Of a stretch of 64,000 nt of DNA, positions 21,392-33,012 are shown in pieces. Position 1 is the stretch's first letter; every line of letters begins with the position of its first letter. The DNA is from Trichosphaerium sp. ATCC 40318 (Eukaryota > Discosea > Flabellinia > Trichosidae). Position numbers and translations under genes: made by a program. The notes under the pieces are model-generated. The model worked only from the letters and a program-made list of their open reading frames with translations, was not told the origin of the DNA and did no database searches. The DNA is taken from contig JALMLS010000035.1 in NCBI GenBank assembly GCA_038496445.1, positions 46,897 to 110,896 of the forward strand, written 5' to 3'.

Positions 21392-21877
21392 ATGTTCGAC
21401 TCCATCAAACAACGTTTCAACACATTCTGCGGCATCTTCAAGAAGAAGAACGGCAACGGCAAACCTGAGAAACAGAAGTACACCATGAACAACGACAATA
21501 TTCATGGAGAAGAGGCCAGCAGCACTGTATGTACTTGCACGAACAGCTGTAGTCAAGAGACTATGGCGAAGGAAGTAGTTCGCGATGACCTCCTCAAAAC
21601 CGAAATCAGAGCTCACAACAAGATCCTCCGACGTGAAGTGAAGAACCAGAGCAAGGCAGGGTGTGAAAACACTAAGCAACCAGCAAAGGTTCTAAAAATC
21701 TCTCCAAAGGAGCCAACCGTCACATTACCAGTGGTTACAGGCAATGCACTCATTTTGGCGATATATCAGCAACCCTCTGTAGAGGATCTTTACAAAGACG
21801 CTGTTGAGGACTTGTTTTGCAGAGTGGTTGAAGAGTGGGCTCTTGAGCAAGGGATTTCTCTCGACTCAAGTTCATAA
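21392..21877 (+). CDS. 161-residue protein of the inverted repeat (left copy)
   Basis: An ATG-to-TAA frame of 161 codons (MFDSIKQRFNTFCGIFKKKN to GISLDSSS) is preserved in both arms. The sequence is hydrophilic and charged, with Lys-rich and Asn-rich parts, several cysteines (TVCTCTNSC), and a helical C-terminus (SVEDLYKDAVEDLF). No family is recognised and no membrane segment is seen. Codon choice looks richer in C and G at third positions than in neighbouring genes, and the frame has no intron. A second short frame (MVSSTSDEFLLDFARCEERL, 21905-22021) lies just downstream and is also shared by both arms. It may be a further exon. Confidence 0.55.
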   Translation: MFDSIKQRFNTFCGIFKKKNGNGKPEKQKYTMNNDNIHGEEASSTVCTCTNSCSQETMAKEVVRDDLLKTEIRAHNKILRREVKNQSKAGCENTKQPAKVLKISPKEPTVTLPVVTGNALILAIYQQPSVEDLYKDAVEDLFCRVVEEWALEQGISLDSSS

Positions 21878-22246
21878 ACCTCTATCAAAAGCTTCGACAA
21901 CGCAATGGTATCATCTACAAGCGATGAATTTTTACTCGATTTTGCAAGATGTGAAGAGCGCTTGCATAATACGGATGAGTTCTTTGGACCATGTTCTAAA
22001 AAACAATCAAATAAAATATAACTTGTACTTTATCCTTGACTTTGTTTCCTTATTTCGTGACGGGTAGATTCTCTTCTTTACTTGCAACAACCGAACAACC
22101 CTTACAGATAGTATTTCGCATTTGTTCTTTTTGTAGATCAACCTGCGTTAACAAGGAATGCACGCGAAATACTACAAATCACACGTGTTTTTCATAGTTG
22201 TGGTAAAATTAACTTTTGGTTTATTTTTTTAGTGACATGCCTTATT

Positions 22247-24512
22247 TTACTCTGATGTTGACATTTGTTCTTTTATCCATTTGGTTGAGGTATTGTATGC
22301 GCACATAGCCATAGATTGAGCACCTTCTAAAGAGAATAGATCTGAATCCTCACTAACTTTGGATTGAACATAACGCAACCATTCGCTATCTCCGTGATTG
22401 TACAAACTAGCTGCAAGGAGTGGGAAAAATACATATCGTTGAGTACCGAGTAAAACCAAAGCACCTATTAACACGAAAAGATTAGGATTAATTTGTCACT
22501 AAATAAATTCTAGGGTCTGTTCTTTTGTATTAAAACTACGTACCTGCACCAAACCAGAAGGTTTGTTCCATAGCCCATAATGTTCTTAGAGGTAGTTTAA
22601 GATCAACTCCAGGGATAGAGAGGTCGCTATGTTATATATGAGGTGATATATTTTTGAATAAACGAAGAGAACAAATTAAAGGTTTGGCTTTTTTTTGACG
22701 TACAATTTGTGGTTTTCTCTCTCAGGCTCAATAGCATCGATGATTGGTCTTATTGCGAGTGCAATGTCAGTAGGTTTTTCTCCAACATAGTTATCAAGAT
22801 CGATAGACATATCTAAGTCAAAAAAAAAAACGTGTCAAGATTGCACATTTTGACAGGTCAAAAAAAACCCTTTTTCAGTAATTTTCTTACCTGTAGCAGA
22901 GGCGTATTTTAATAAACTGGCGCCAAGTAAATCCATCAACATAAAAGCACCAATCCACATACCAACACGTCTTGATTTAGAGAATTTCTTTATCATGGCG
23001 CCTAAAAAGTGTTGTTATTTTTATTGACGAAGCTCGACTGCTCGTGTATCGATCGTACTAGGGTAGTTGTGTAGTGAACGAATCGTGACACGGGATGCCC
23101 ACATTGTTCTTCCCCATACAGAAGCGCCAGCAGCTACAATAGAACATAAGACAGGGATTCTTCTTCGGAGCGTTCTTCGTACCGAAAGCAAGACAACTCC
23201 AAGTGCTGGCACCACTATACGTTGGACCGCGAAATGTGAGAGGTTCAACCTCGCGAGCAGCTAGAGCTAGTACACGACTATTTAGATTGTCATCGGATTT
23301 TCCAGCCCTCTTTTTAAAAGAACAAGTCAGAAGGTGTTATCCCATTTAACTTTGTTAACGTACTGCGTTTTCAATCTGTTGTTGGGCAATCTGTGCTAGG
23401 TTATTGTCAGCTTTGCTTAGTTTCTTCAGAGCAGTGAATAAAGCGTCTTTTGCAGTCTTAACATTTTCCATATGTTCAACCAACTAGGACAGTAAGAACA
23501 GATGAATACGCAAAAAAAAACTTAAAAAAAGACTAAATTAACCTAGTGTACCAAATTTGTTGTCATAGCGGTAAGAAGCCATGTTGTACTGTCTTGATAC
23601 TCTTCTGGTTTTTCAGGGAGAGTGCTGAGTATCTTTTCTAAGCGAGGTGCCTTTTAAACGTGTCAATAAATAAATTTTGTTCAAAAATATGCAATAAAAA
23701 GAGTGAAATTACTAGTACTGCATACATGAGCCAATAGTGGTCTGATTTCAGGGTATTGTACTGCTAATTTATATAACCAAGTTATTGCTTGCTTTTGTAC
23801 GCCTTTATCTTCGTGTAAGCTTGCATTGATCTACAAGAAGTTAATTTAAAACGTTAAAAGTTTTGCAGATTTTTTGGATCTAAACTAAAATATGTAACTT
23901 ACCAAAGTATCCAAGCACTTCACGTTAATTTGCACGTTCGTAGGGAGAACTGATAAAGAGTGTGAACTTTTTTTTTGACGTATGTTCCATAAACGTACCG
24001 ACACTTCCCGAGAAGAGTTTTTGTGTTACAAATTGTGATCGCTCTAGCTCTTTGAAGCCTTGGTTTATTGTATCGACGCTAATCTTGTAAGAATAGAGCT
24101 AATTTAAACGGTTTCGCGTTTTTTAGCTTCTAAAGGTATAGAATATGTGTTGTTCGAGCGTTTTAGTGTGCGAATAAAGATTAACTCACTCTTCGTTGTT
24201 TATCATGTTCAAAGCAGTTTCCATTTGTTTTTCTGGCGTTTCTTCCAACTCTTGGGTCCGTTTAGTAAAAGATAGCACAAAACTTTTCGTACCAAGCCAG
24301 TGTTTCACTAGGAAGCCAGCAGTGGTAGCGCCTATTACAGCAGCGGCTAATAGAGGCATTCTGCCTTTTAATTCTTTTTTCACATCAGAGTAAATGACAA
24401 CGTCGTCTGTAGATTGCCGCGTGGTATTGGATCGTGTGTATTTTGTACGGTGTTTGCGCTGGCGCGTTGTGGCTGTTTGCGACAGACCTCTGTATAAACA
24501 GATTCTATTCAT
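22247..24512 (-). CDS. Unrecognised membrane-anchored protein inside the inverted repeat
   Basis: The minus-strand gene begins at ATG 24512. The first exon (108 codons) has an Arg/Thr-rich N-terminus that could be a mitochondrial targeting signal (MNRICLYRGLSQTATTRQRK), followed by a membrane segment (LLAAAVIGATTAGFLV). Short helical exons follow: TINQGFKELERSQFVTQKLF, LHEDKGVQKQAITWLYKLAV with PEIRPLLAH (armadillo-like), ILSTLPEKPEEYQDSTTWLL and AKDALFTALKKLSKADNNLA. A basic hydrophobic stretch (IVVPALGVVLL, IPVLCSIVAAGASVWG, 23020-23250) and another (VGMWIGAFMLMDLLGASLL, about 22910-22960) come later. The C-terminal exon (RYVFFPLLAASLYNHGDSEW) ends near 22247. One junction near 23250 is not clear because the frame changes. 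The pattern suggests an organelle membrane protein with a helical-repeat part. I do not recognise it. It is the only gene between the repeat arms. Confidence 0.5.
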
Positions 24513-24799
24513 CCTTTATTTACGTTACCTAGACGGCCAGTGAAAGAGACTCTAATATAAAGCGATTTTTCTAGTCTAGTCTGCTGAAGTCCAGCAACGG
24601 TTTTTGTGTCAAGTACCAATAGTTTTTCAGCAAAGGCTTGACAGCCTGGCATAAAGTAGTTTCACGTACTGGCATAAACAGCCTCGGGGGGATTCTTATT
24701 TAAGTCTCGAGATTATGCATTTAGTCCTTGACAAGTACAGCAACGCTTACAACATTACACTCGCTAACAGCAATTACTTTGGTGAACAAACAAAATAAG

Positions 24800-26090
24800 A
24801 AAACATACATCTAGGATAAAAGTACAAGTTATTTTTTTATTTGATTGTTTTTTAGAACATGGTCCAAAAAACTCATCCATATTATGCAAGCGCTCTTCAC
24901 ATCTTGCAAAATCGAGTAAAAATTCATCGCTTGTCAATGATACCATTGCGTTGCTGAAGCTTTTGATAGAGGTTTATGAACTTGAGTCGAGAGAAATCCC
25001 TTGCTCAAGAGCCCACTCTTCAACCACTTCGCAAAACAAGTCCTCAACAGCGTCTTTGTAAAGATCCTCCACAGAGGGTTGCTGATATATCGCCAAAATG
25101 AGTGCATCGCCTGTAACCACCGGTAATGTGACGGTTGGCTCCTTTGGAGAGATTTTTAGAACCTTTGCTGGTTGCTTAGTGTTTTCACACCCTGTCTTGC
25201 TCTGGTTCTTCACTTCACGTCGGAGGATCTTGTTGTGAGCTCTGATTTCGGTTTTGAGGAGGTCATCGCGAACTACTTCCTTCGCCATAGTCTCTTGACT
25301 ACAGATGTTCGTGCAAGCACATACAGTGCCACTGGCCTCTTCTCCATGAATATTGTCATCGTTCATGGTGTACTTCTGTTTCTCAGGTTTGCCATTGCTG
25401 TTCTTCTTCTTGAAGATGCTGCAGAATGTGTTGAAACGTTGTTTGATGGAGTCGAACATTGGATGAGGTGTTTAGTTCGTTTGAGTAGATGGGTTGTGTG
25501 TTTTTGAAACTCGTGTAGTTTTTGTGAAGGAAGGGCAAGAAAGCGTGCTAATGATAGCACATTCAACGAGTTGTTGTATTTTTTTCTCAGAGTTTTATTT
25601 TAATATCTTAGCCAAACGTGCTGTGGCGCCAATGTAAACGTATGTGAGACGGTTGCATACGTCTCGGAGAAAAAGGGAAATAAGAAACTGCATTTTAAAA
25701 AAAAAGTCAGAAATAATCCCACAAGACAAACAACACAACGTGTATGCACTGGATCAACGATATTACCAACTTTCTCAGTTCTATCACCTTTTTGTAAAGC
25801 GCTAATATTTAAATTTGGCGCTTTTTCTTTAGTTTCTTTTTAGCCTTTACACGCGCCCACATGCTCAAACAGGTAGCGGATGTAACGAACGGTAACCTAC
25901 AATTCTCAAAAACTACAACAACTACACAGAAGTTAAAACAGAGCTTAAAATACCATGAGCTTTGCGCCGAGGGCCTAGAACAGATAACTTGAGTTTTTCT
26001 TCGAGCGTCAGTACATTGTACGAACGTTTTAACAATTTCAATAATCTATCCTACGCGCAGAGAATACATACGCGTAGTTAATAGTCGTAC
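24800..26090 (-). repeat. Right arm of large inverted repeat
   Basis: This is the reverse-complement partner of about 20760-22050. Inner homology fades near 24800 and outer homology near 26090. It contains the second 161-codon frame and the second TTTGGCGC site. The outer end lies only about 135 bases from the stop of the neighbouring secreted-protein gene. Confidence 0.85.
24974..25459 (-). CDS. 161-residue protein of the inverted repeat (right copy)
   Basis: This is an uninterrupted frame of the same length as the left-arm copy. It differs by about nine amino acids and about five silent changes (for example G/S at residues 14 and 21, N/D at 34 and 117, R/E at 143). Length, start and stop are unchanged. 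The downstream short frame is present here too (24764-24946) but diverges at its end. No family is recognised. Confidence 0.55.
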   Translation of the reverse strand: MFDSIKQRFNTFCSIFKKKNSNGKPEKQKYTMNDDNIHGEEASGTVCACTNICSQETMAKEVVRDDLLKTEIRAHNKILRREVKNQSKTGCENTKQPAKVLKISPKEPTVTLPVVTGDALILAIYQQPSVEDLYKDAVEDLFCEVVEEWALEQGISLDSSS

Positions 26091-26224
26091 TTTTGTTGTA
26101 TGTAAAGAATATACCTTCACAGCTTTTTTCAGCGTTTGTAACGTTTGCCTTGGAAACGTAAGCGACTTTCTCTCAGAATTTAAACCAAACGTCATAGAGG
26201 TAGCTTGTTTTATTATCTTATTCT

Positions 26225-28118
26225 TCAAAGTACAAGAGCGATCAAAAAGTACAAGCAAATCGCCACTGAAGTAACGAATCCAGCGCTTGTGTTGGAATCA
26301 GACAAAGGAGGATCAGTTGGTGCAATTGTTGTAGGAGAACTTGTTGTTGGAGGTCCTGCTGTTGGTAATGTAGTTGGTGGAGACGTTGTTGGTGGTGGCG
26401 GACAAGCAAAGATACCTAGTGTATCATCCAAAACTAGAATTTCAGTTGTTGTGTTTGTCGCACCTTGCCTTCTTGTTTCAACTACAACCTGCCATAAATA
26501 ATTAGTTAAATCACGTGATGAGAAAAACATCGAAGAAAATAAAACTACTTACGACTGCAGCGCCACAGTTTGAGGATGGTTCGTTTATCCAAGCTACATC
26601 TGGGCGTGATGGGTTATTATTTAGGGTAGCTGGTAAAGCCTTGGTTACAAAACCATTGCTACTATCTATTGCTGCCATTTTTAGTGTTTCTTCACCATTT
26701 GCTGTAGTTGTGTAAACTGCGATAAAGGAGCTTTCATATGCTGTTGTATTATCAATGCTGAAAGTAGGCGCATCAGTCGCTAGGAATTCAGTTTCGTTTG
26801 TTATTGCTACGTTAGACAAAATCGTGAGGCCTGGATTGTTAAAGCAATCAAGTTTGAATTGTTGGACACGAAGTGTTACTCCTGAGACTGTTCCATTTCC
26901 ATAAAGCAATGCAAACTGTTTGGAAATAGGATCGTAAGATAGATCTCCATAATCTATCACGTGGGTGTCATTGAGAAGAATATTGTCGTAGAGAATCTAT
27001 TTTAGTTGATTAGTTTTTTTTTCATTTTTAGCGAGTTCGTACTTCGTCTCCAGCTTGTGTAAGTGCAGATACAAATATTCCATTGATGTTTTCTTTTTTG
27101 TAAGCAGAAATATAACATCCTTCTACCGCAGTTGCTGTTCCAAAATCTATTCTATCTTGGGTAACTATAAAACAGTTAGATGTTTTTGCGCAAGCTGTTA
27201 TTTCCGTACAATTGACCCCATATCTAGGTGACATTGTTTCGTTTCTGCTGATTTGATCAATAAATACCGGGATTAGTCCATCCACGTTCTTGACAATCAT
27301 GTATGTATTGGTATCTAGAAGAACAAATGAGCGATTGTTGTCAATGATGCTCGGTTTGCCGACCTGCAAAAAAACCGCTAAAAACTAGTTTTTTTAACGT
27401 GGTAGTAAACGTACCGGAGTCGTAAGTGAATCCATACTCAGCGTTGTATTGGCTAAAAGTGGTGATGGTTTGAGCCGACGAGACTTCGAAACTCTGGGAA
27501 AGCAAGCTCATTAGCAATTCGTTTCTGAGTTGTGTTTTTTGCGTACACCATTATTTGACGTTACAAAACGCACTACACAAGGGATTTCTACTACCCGTCT
27601 TTTGAAAGCTCCAAAAGTGGTCGCACAGTATAATATAGCAAACTCGTTTTTACCATATACTACACTCACAGCGCGATGGCCTGTCCCGTTGTTAAACCTA
27701 AAGGTAGTACTACTGTTGCTTTGGATATCTACAGATAAACTTAGTAAAAATATGATGACGGGTGTTTGGTCATACCTTGAAGTGATCCAACTGTTACTAG
27801 TATACCTGCCCCGCCTCTAGGCGTAATTATTCGCTTATCCTGTAAGAGGTCTGCCACAACAGTTGACACGGAGCAAACTACAAGTCCTTTGTCCTCAATA
27901 ACTCCAGTTGCGACTACTGGTTCTTCTAGACCTTCCTGGCTTCTTGTAACCAAGAACGAGTCCAATCCTTTTTGGCGCATATCAGTCCAGGTATTGAAGC
28001 TTGCGGCTAAGAAGAGGAGTTAGAAGAGCGAACTTCTTTTTTTTTTTGATTCCGACATACACGAAGACGTGAACAGTATTGCGATTACACAAACGGTAAT
28101 ATAAGTTAGCTTACTCAT
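26225..28118 (-). CDS. Secreted or cell-surface protein with Thr/Pro stalk and C-terminal anchor
   Basis: ATG 28118 begins a signal peptide (MSKLTYITVCVIAILFTSSA) interrupted by an intron with donor GTATGT. The ectodomain is beta-rich and cysteine-poor: DMRQKGLDSFLVTRSQEGLE, GVIEDKGLVVCSVSTVVADL, NNGTGHRAVSVVYGKNEFAI, RSFVLLDTNTYMIVKNVDGL and YDPISKQFALLYGNGTVSGV, with several N-glycosylation sequons. The spacing of beta-strand pairs suggests a propeller-like fold, but this is not certain. A Pro/Thr-rich stalk (PPPPTTSPPTTLPTAGPPTT, about 26330-26400) precedes a terminal hydrophobic helix (VTSVAICLYFLIALVL) right at the stop, as in GPI-anchored or tail-anchored surface proteins. No catalytic motif is recognised. 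The right inverted-repeat arm begins next to its 3' end. Confidence 0.6.
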
Positions 28119-28700
28119 TTGTTGCGATACAGAAGTAGATAATTAATAATGAACACAAGGTTTTGGTTCATATTCACTGAAAAAACGGTTCTTCTCATGA
28201 ATTTTTGAACAAGTGTGGATGATAGTGGTAATCCAAAGTACTTCTCATGAGAAACTCGACAGTGTGTAGAACACCTGTGTGAACCTATTAAAAACATTAG
28301 CAAAGCCAACAACAAACGTCCAAACGCTACTACACCACGAGAACTTAGATTGTTTGCTCCATTTCGTTATGTACGAAAACCACTTTTGTGACCTCGTGAG
28401 AATTGTACAGCGACTGACAACAAACTTTGTTGGTAGTTTATCATACTTTCGAAAAGGAGGTGGTTAAAAGCAAAAAACAGAAGGCGTTTAGTTTACTATA
28501 TTGTAATTCTATTGTATATTTATTTTTTACTAACTTTTGTGTAATGCAGCATAAAATCTGGCTTTACGTATTATGCAGATTTACAACAAGCTCAAGATTG
28601 CGAATACAACTAAGAGTAATAAAGATGGTGCGTATGTCATGGCAGCCTAAGAAATACCGTCAGCATGAAGCTAAAAATACGCTAAAAAAAGCCTTCGTCT
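28119..28700. other. Intergenic stretch
   Basis: No supported gene is present. The left part is the upstream region of the secreted-protein gene and the right part is the 3' flank of the GH8 gene. Short frames here have no motif. Confidence 0.4.
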
Positions 28701-31111
28701 TCAAAAAAAGTAATTAAAAAAAGTGCGTACAGAGTTAGCTGATCTACTAGCTGTAGCAGGTACAAGCTCAACTTGATCAACATATACAACAGCATCGCTA
28801 CTTCCAGGAGTATTACGTTGCATCATGAAACCTTGCATTCTATTTTGTCCGCTTGAGATATCAGCGACATGGATCTCGTACTAAAAAAAAGGGGTAAGAA
28901 ATTGTACTTGGTATTACAGAGAGAAACAATCGCAAACTCGTACTTTTCTCCATGAGTTTGTCAATGTTCCTCCATTGACGTTTTTGATTTCACTAGCGCC
29001 TGATACGACATTACCATATCTGTACATTCCCATTTTGAATGCGAATGTCTGTGAAGAGCGTGCCCAGAACTCGATTCTGATGTTTCTATCGATACATTCA
29101 TCGTCATTCTGAATAGGAAAAAAGTAAGTATTTACAAACGCTAACACTCCAATACGAACGTACATTACAGACAAATTTAAGACCAGCCCAAGCACCATGT
29201 GGTTTCCATTCCATAGAATGAGAACCAAATTTTTTGCGGCTGGAAACAGTATCGCTGTGAAACGAAGTTAGCTTCAAAGATCATATTCAAAGACAAAAAT
29301 ACTTACTAGTCAGATCCCCAGCTTTGTAAGTAGAATCCTGGTTCCATCGAATCAGAAAAGATAACTTGACCCGTTGGTGGAGGTTGTGTAGTTGGCTTTT
29401 CTGTAGGTGGAGGGGTGTTAGGTGCAGCGGTACCTGAATTACCCAATTTTTCTGCGAAGATTGTTGTTAGTCTTTTGTAATAAACAACGTTTAGCTGTTG
29501 CGTACTCATTTCACCAGTCATAAAACCAAGTGCCATCACGTGAAGAATATCAGCAAAGTAATCAGCGTTGTTACCACCAGTATCATGACTATTAATGTAG
29601 TTCCAGATGGCAGTTCTGAAAGAGTCGGAGGCAGAGTCGATGGTAGCACCTTAAAGTCAATACTAAGTCGAAAACCGTAGAAGAGAAGTTTTTAAAGCTT
29701 CTACGTACAACAAGCGGCTGGTGAGACGAAAGCTACATTTCCGTTGTTCCAGCAGTTGTTTGGAGAAGCAGCATCACGTGCACATTCTCCAAAAGCAGAA
29801 GGGTTCATACCAACGAATGAGTTCATTTTGCTGCAGATCTCAATAGCTCTTGCCTACAAGCAACAATTAACACTGACTGCGTTATGATAAGTATCATTCA
29901 ATGACGTACATCATTAAACCAAGCAGCGTCCATACCCAAACGGAAAGGAATACGGGTGGAATCCCAGTCGTAGTGTTGATTCTTACCGTGATTACAAGCA
30001 CCACCGTCAACGTTGGTCCAGCCCTTAATAAGACCAGTTCTTGAATCCATTGATTTGTCCATAATAGAGTAAGAAGTATCTGTTAAAGAGTTCCAGAACT
30101 GAGCATTGCCGTCCCAAGAACCGCTCTTAAACTCTTTGTAGTATGCTTGAGCAAAGTATGAAGGGTTTGTACAATCTCTACCACCCCATGTGTCACCGTT
30201 CTTAAGAACTCTTGTGTTCTGGTTTACAGTATCAACTTCTGCGACACGGATAGTCTCGATCATCGCTTTACCGTCTGTCTCATACTTAGAATCGCCCCAA
30301 ATCTCAAAGGCCTTCATTAATGCCCAAGCCTAAATGGAAAAGTTAACACAACAACTAGACTGCAAACAAAAAAGAAAGTCGGTTTTTCGGGTAACTACAG
30401 GTCAAAGTAGTAAACGCACCATATCTTCTTCAGCATCTGTGGCGCAATCGATACCGATTTTTTGACCAGCAGAGTTAATTTGCCAAGACATACATCCAGG
30501 TGGATTCTTCAATTTAGCAGTACCGTACGTCCACAAGCCATCAAACAAATCCCTTTCGGAGTATTAGAAATACCGCAAATCACATGAAAAAAAAAATCCG
30601 TTGAAAAGTTCAAAAAAAGAGAATTTGAACGAATGAACTGTTACAGAAACCACGTGATTTTTTTTCGTTTCAAAAACGTACTTGTCCTCTGCTACTACGG
30701 CTATTACCATACCATAGGCGATACCTTCGCTTACAGTATCATCCTAAATAAAGCGAACCAATTAGCATTTAAACTATTTTGTAACAGCTCAAGAAAAAAA
30801 AACTTGCGTTTCACGTACGCCATTGTTGTTGCGGATAACGCGAAGACCTGGGTTGCCAGCTGTAACATATCTCTGCTTCCATTTACCAAACTCGCGAATG
30901 AAGTCAGCTTTTGTGCCGAGAGGCTTGAAGCCTATAAAAAGTTAGAACGAGCAAAAGTTTACTTTAGTTGGGTTTTTTTTGGGTGGTCGTAAAGTGACGG
31001 AGAAACGTACCATCTACGAGAGCAATCGTAGCAAAAATCGCTAAAAGTACAAGCCTACGTATGTGTTAATCAGCATAATAATACATCTTCCGCTTACGTT
31101 GCTGCTTTCAT
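28701..31111 (-). CDS. Secreted glycoside hydrolase family 8 enzyme with carbohydrate-binding tail
   Basis: ATG 31111 starts a signal peptide (MKAATLVLLAIFATIALVDG) split by an intron. The GH8 catalytic domain follows: FKPLGTKADFIREFGKWKQR, TVSEGIAYGMVIAVVAED (about 30680-30740; the Glu of SEG is the expected proton donor), LFDGLWTYGTAKLKNPPG, IDCATDAEEDMAWALMKAFE (the second acidic motif), YDWDSTRIPFRLGMDAAW, and a last helix ending ADYFADILHVMALGFMTGEM. A Pro/Thr linker (TPPPTEKPTTQPPP, about 29375-29435) leads to a beta-sandwich module (DSMEPGFYLQSWGSD, GSHSMEWKPHGAWAGLKFVC, SSDAVVYVDQVELVP) of carbohydrate-binding type. The stop is TGA 28701-28703. GH8 enzymes cleave beta-1,4-glucans, chitosan, lichenan or xylan; the substrate cannot be told from sequence. 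It probably digests bacterial, fungal or plant walls outside the cell or in food vacuoles. It has about eight introns. Confidence 0.85.
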
Positions 31112-32905
31112 GGTGATTTGGGCGTTGTGTGAAAAAAAAATTGTGTAAAGAAACAGTGAACGAATGTGCTACAACGATGCACATAACGTAAAAGAAAGGA
31201 TTACTCAGTTGTCGTTTCGTTCATTTTCCACGTGAGAACAACTAGGCCTACTTGTTTGATTGAACGGTGAACTTACTTTTATGCTCGAAGTTTCCAGGTT
31301 GTAAAACAAAGCAAGCTGAAAGCATTACGTTATTTCTCAACGTAATAGTAAACGACGTAAACATACTCCTCGTTCCCAACATCGTAAAATGTTGTCGTAT
31401 TTCTTGTACTGGTAAGGGTACTGAGTACTTACCACATTGTTAACTTTACTTTCGGACACGCTTAGGACGCGTCGTCGCTCATTTTGTGTCCGTTGACACA
31501 TTACTTTTCGCTGCGCTTGCAATGGCGCTAGTAAGAAAGAAAAAAAAAACAACTTTAACCTCTATCACGTGGGTATATCCATTCAGGTATTTATAGGCTT
31601 GTAAAGTTTAAAACTGCCCTTCCCTTTTTAAAGCCCAAACCCTTTTTAATCCTAAAAACGCCTTCCACAGCGCATACTCTATTGAAGCGCTAGCTACCCA
31701 TCACAGATTTTCTGTAAATCTTAACAGACAGGACGTTTATTTAGGCTCACAACAATTACTGCACGTCCACTTCGTGCCTAACCATCCATTACAGCCAACC
31801 TGGCGCCAACATGATCACTAAACCAGCTACTGAGCGTCAAGGACAAACTAACTACTCTACTACTCTTGTGTGTACAAACATCACTGTCTGTGGTCGAGTG
31901 AAGCTTGAAAACAATAGATAGTATTATTACAGTGCATAACGGCTTCTTATCACGTGGTGAATCAAAAATTGTTTTAACCTCCGCAACAAACTTGTCTCGC
32001 CCAGCCTAGAAATACTCTTGCGTACGTTTTATTGAATTTTGAACATTGCAGTACTTTCTCACCGAGCACAAAACTGTGCTAGACGGCAAAAAATATAGGC
32101 CGAATAAGCCTTACATTTACACATTTACCAACAGCGTAATCAACGTACTTGGCTTCTCTTTGCATTCACAAAATGCTTTTTGCTACAACGCTAGTTGCTG
32201 TTTGTGGTAAGACTGCGTGTAGCGCTACTTCTCATTGTGACCTCGCTCTGTCTATGGAAAGTTTTTGCAAGGTTTCTCCGCTTGTGCTTGGCTTGTGCTG
32301 AAGCTTGAGTATCTAGTAGAATCAGGTCCATTGCGCTTAGTTCGCAAACGCAATGGCGGCATACAGTATAACCCAAAGTAATTAGCAACTACCTATTCAA
32401 GACACAGAATCTACTCTGAGCTAACGTTTTAGTTATCTTTTCCTTGACCGAACAGTATCCAAACTAGATGTCACATACGTGCACGCGTATTGCAATGATC
32501 TTTACGATAGATTGTATGTATGGACCGTTTATGTAACAAGTCGTGTACTCTCGGATGTGAAGTGCAAACTTTCACAACGCAAGAGTGCCACTTTTTTTTT
32601 TCAAAAGAATTTCGTTGTAAACGCTGTCTACCTTGGTCCACCACTAGCGGTTTCTGGCCCCATTCTGGTATTAAAACAAAAAGATATGATCAAATACAAC
32701 CTATTCAGATATGTATTCTGCTGATGAATAAACAACTAGTGCCTTTGATGACTCAAAATTTTTTCGAATTATTTTAATTTTTATTGTTTTTGACTTTTAA
32801 GTCGTTTACAGTTTTCTCAACATCGTAGTGCTCCGTTACTTACGCTGTTTCACCAACAAAACCAGCACTACATCATCTCTTACACTTGATGTCCTATACA
32901 TACGT
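31112..32905. other. Long stretch without a recognisable gene
   Basis: About 1.8 kb shows only short frames (31337-31552, 32191-32388, 32479-32777) without motifs or coherent splice sites. Its left end should carry the GH8 promoter. Base composition alternates between AT-rich and mixed parts. I find no repeat, tRNA or hairpin cluster in it. Confidence 0.35.
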
Positions 32906-32924
32906 CACGTGATTTCCACGTGAC
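32904..32924. promoter_or_regulatory. Palindromic pair of CACGTG boxes
   Basis: Two CACGTG hexamers are arranged as a perfect inverted repeat: GTCACGTG, five bases, CACGTGAC. They lie about 90 bases before the MORN-type gene's ATG. CACGTG is the classical G-box/E-box bound by bHLH and bZIP factors. CACGTG also occurs singly near several other genes here, so the pairing is the notable feature. Confidence 0.35.
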
Positions 32925-33012
32925 TTATACTGATATTTTCATTGGCTTATTTGACATTCAGTTATTAGTCCCGTTCTGCTACCCGAAGTCATTCATTTGT
33001 ACTCTATTTAGG

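Larger units (their letters stand above)
20760..22050 (+). repeat. Left arm of large inverted repeat
   Basis: This arm is nearly identical to the reverse complement of about 24800-26090. Homology starts around the shared CGACTATTAAC and continues past the 161-codon frame to the shared CAATCAAATAAA. In the compared coding part (486 bases) I count about 15 differences, so identity there is close to 97%. The arms enclose one gene on about 2.75 kb of unique DNA. Confidence 0.85.

Noticed and set aside
21344-21679. Antisense 111-codon frame inside both repeat arms
   Set aside because: It is kept in both copies simply because the arms are near identical; it overlaps the 161-codon frame and shows no motif.
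32920-33012. Longer start for the MORN-type gene
   Set aside because: The first codon is GTG and lies inside the paired CACGTG palindrome. The first ATG is at 33013.
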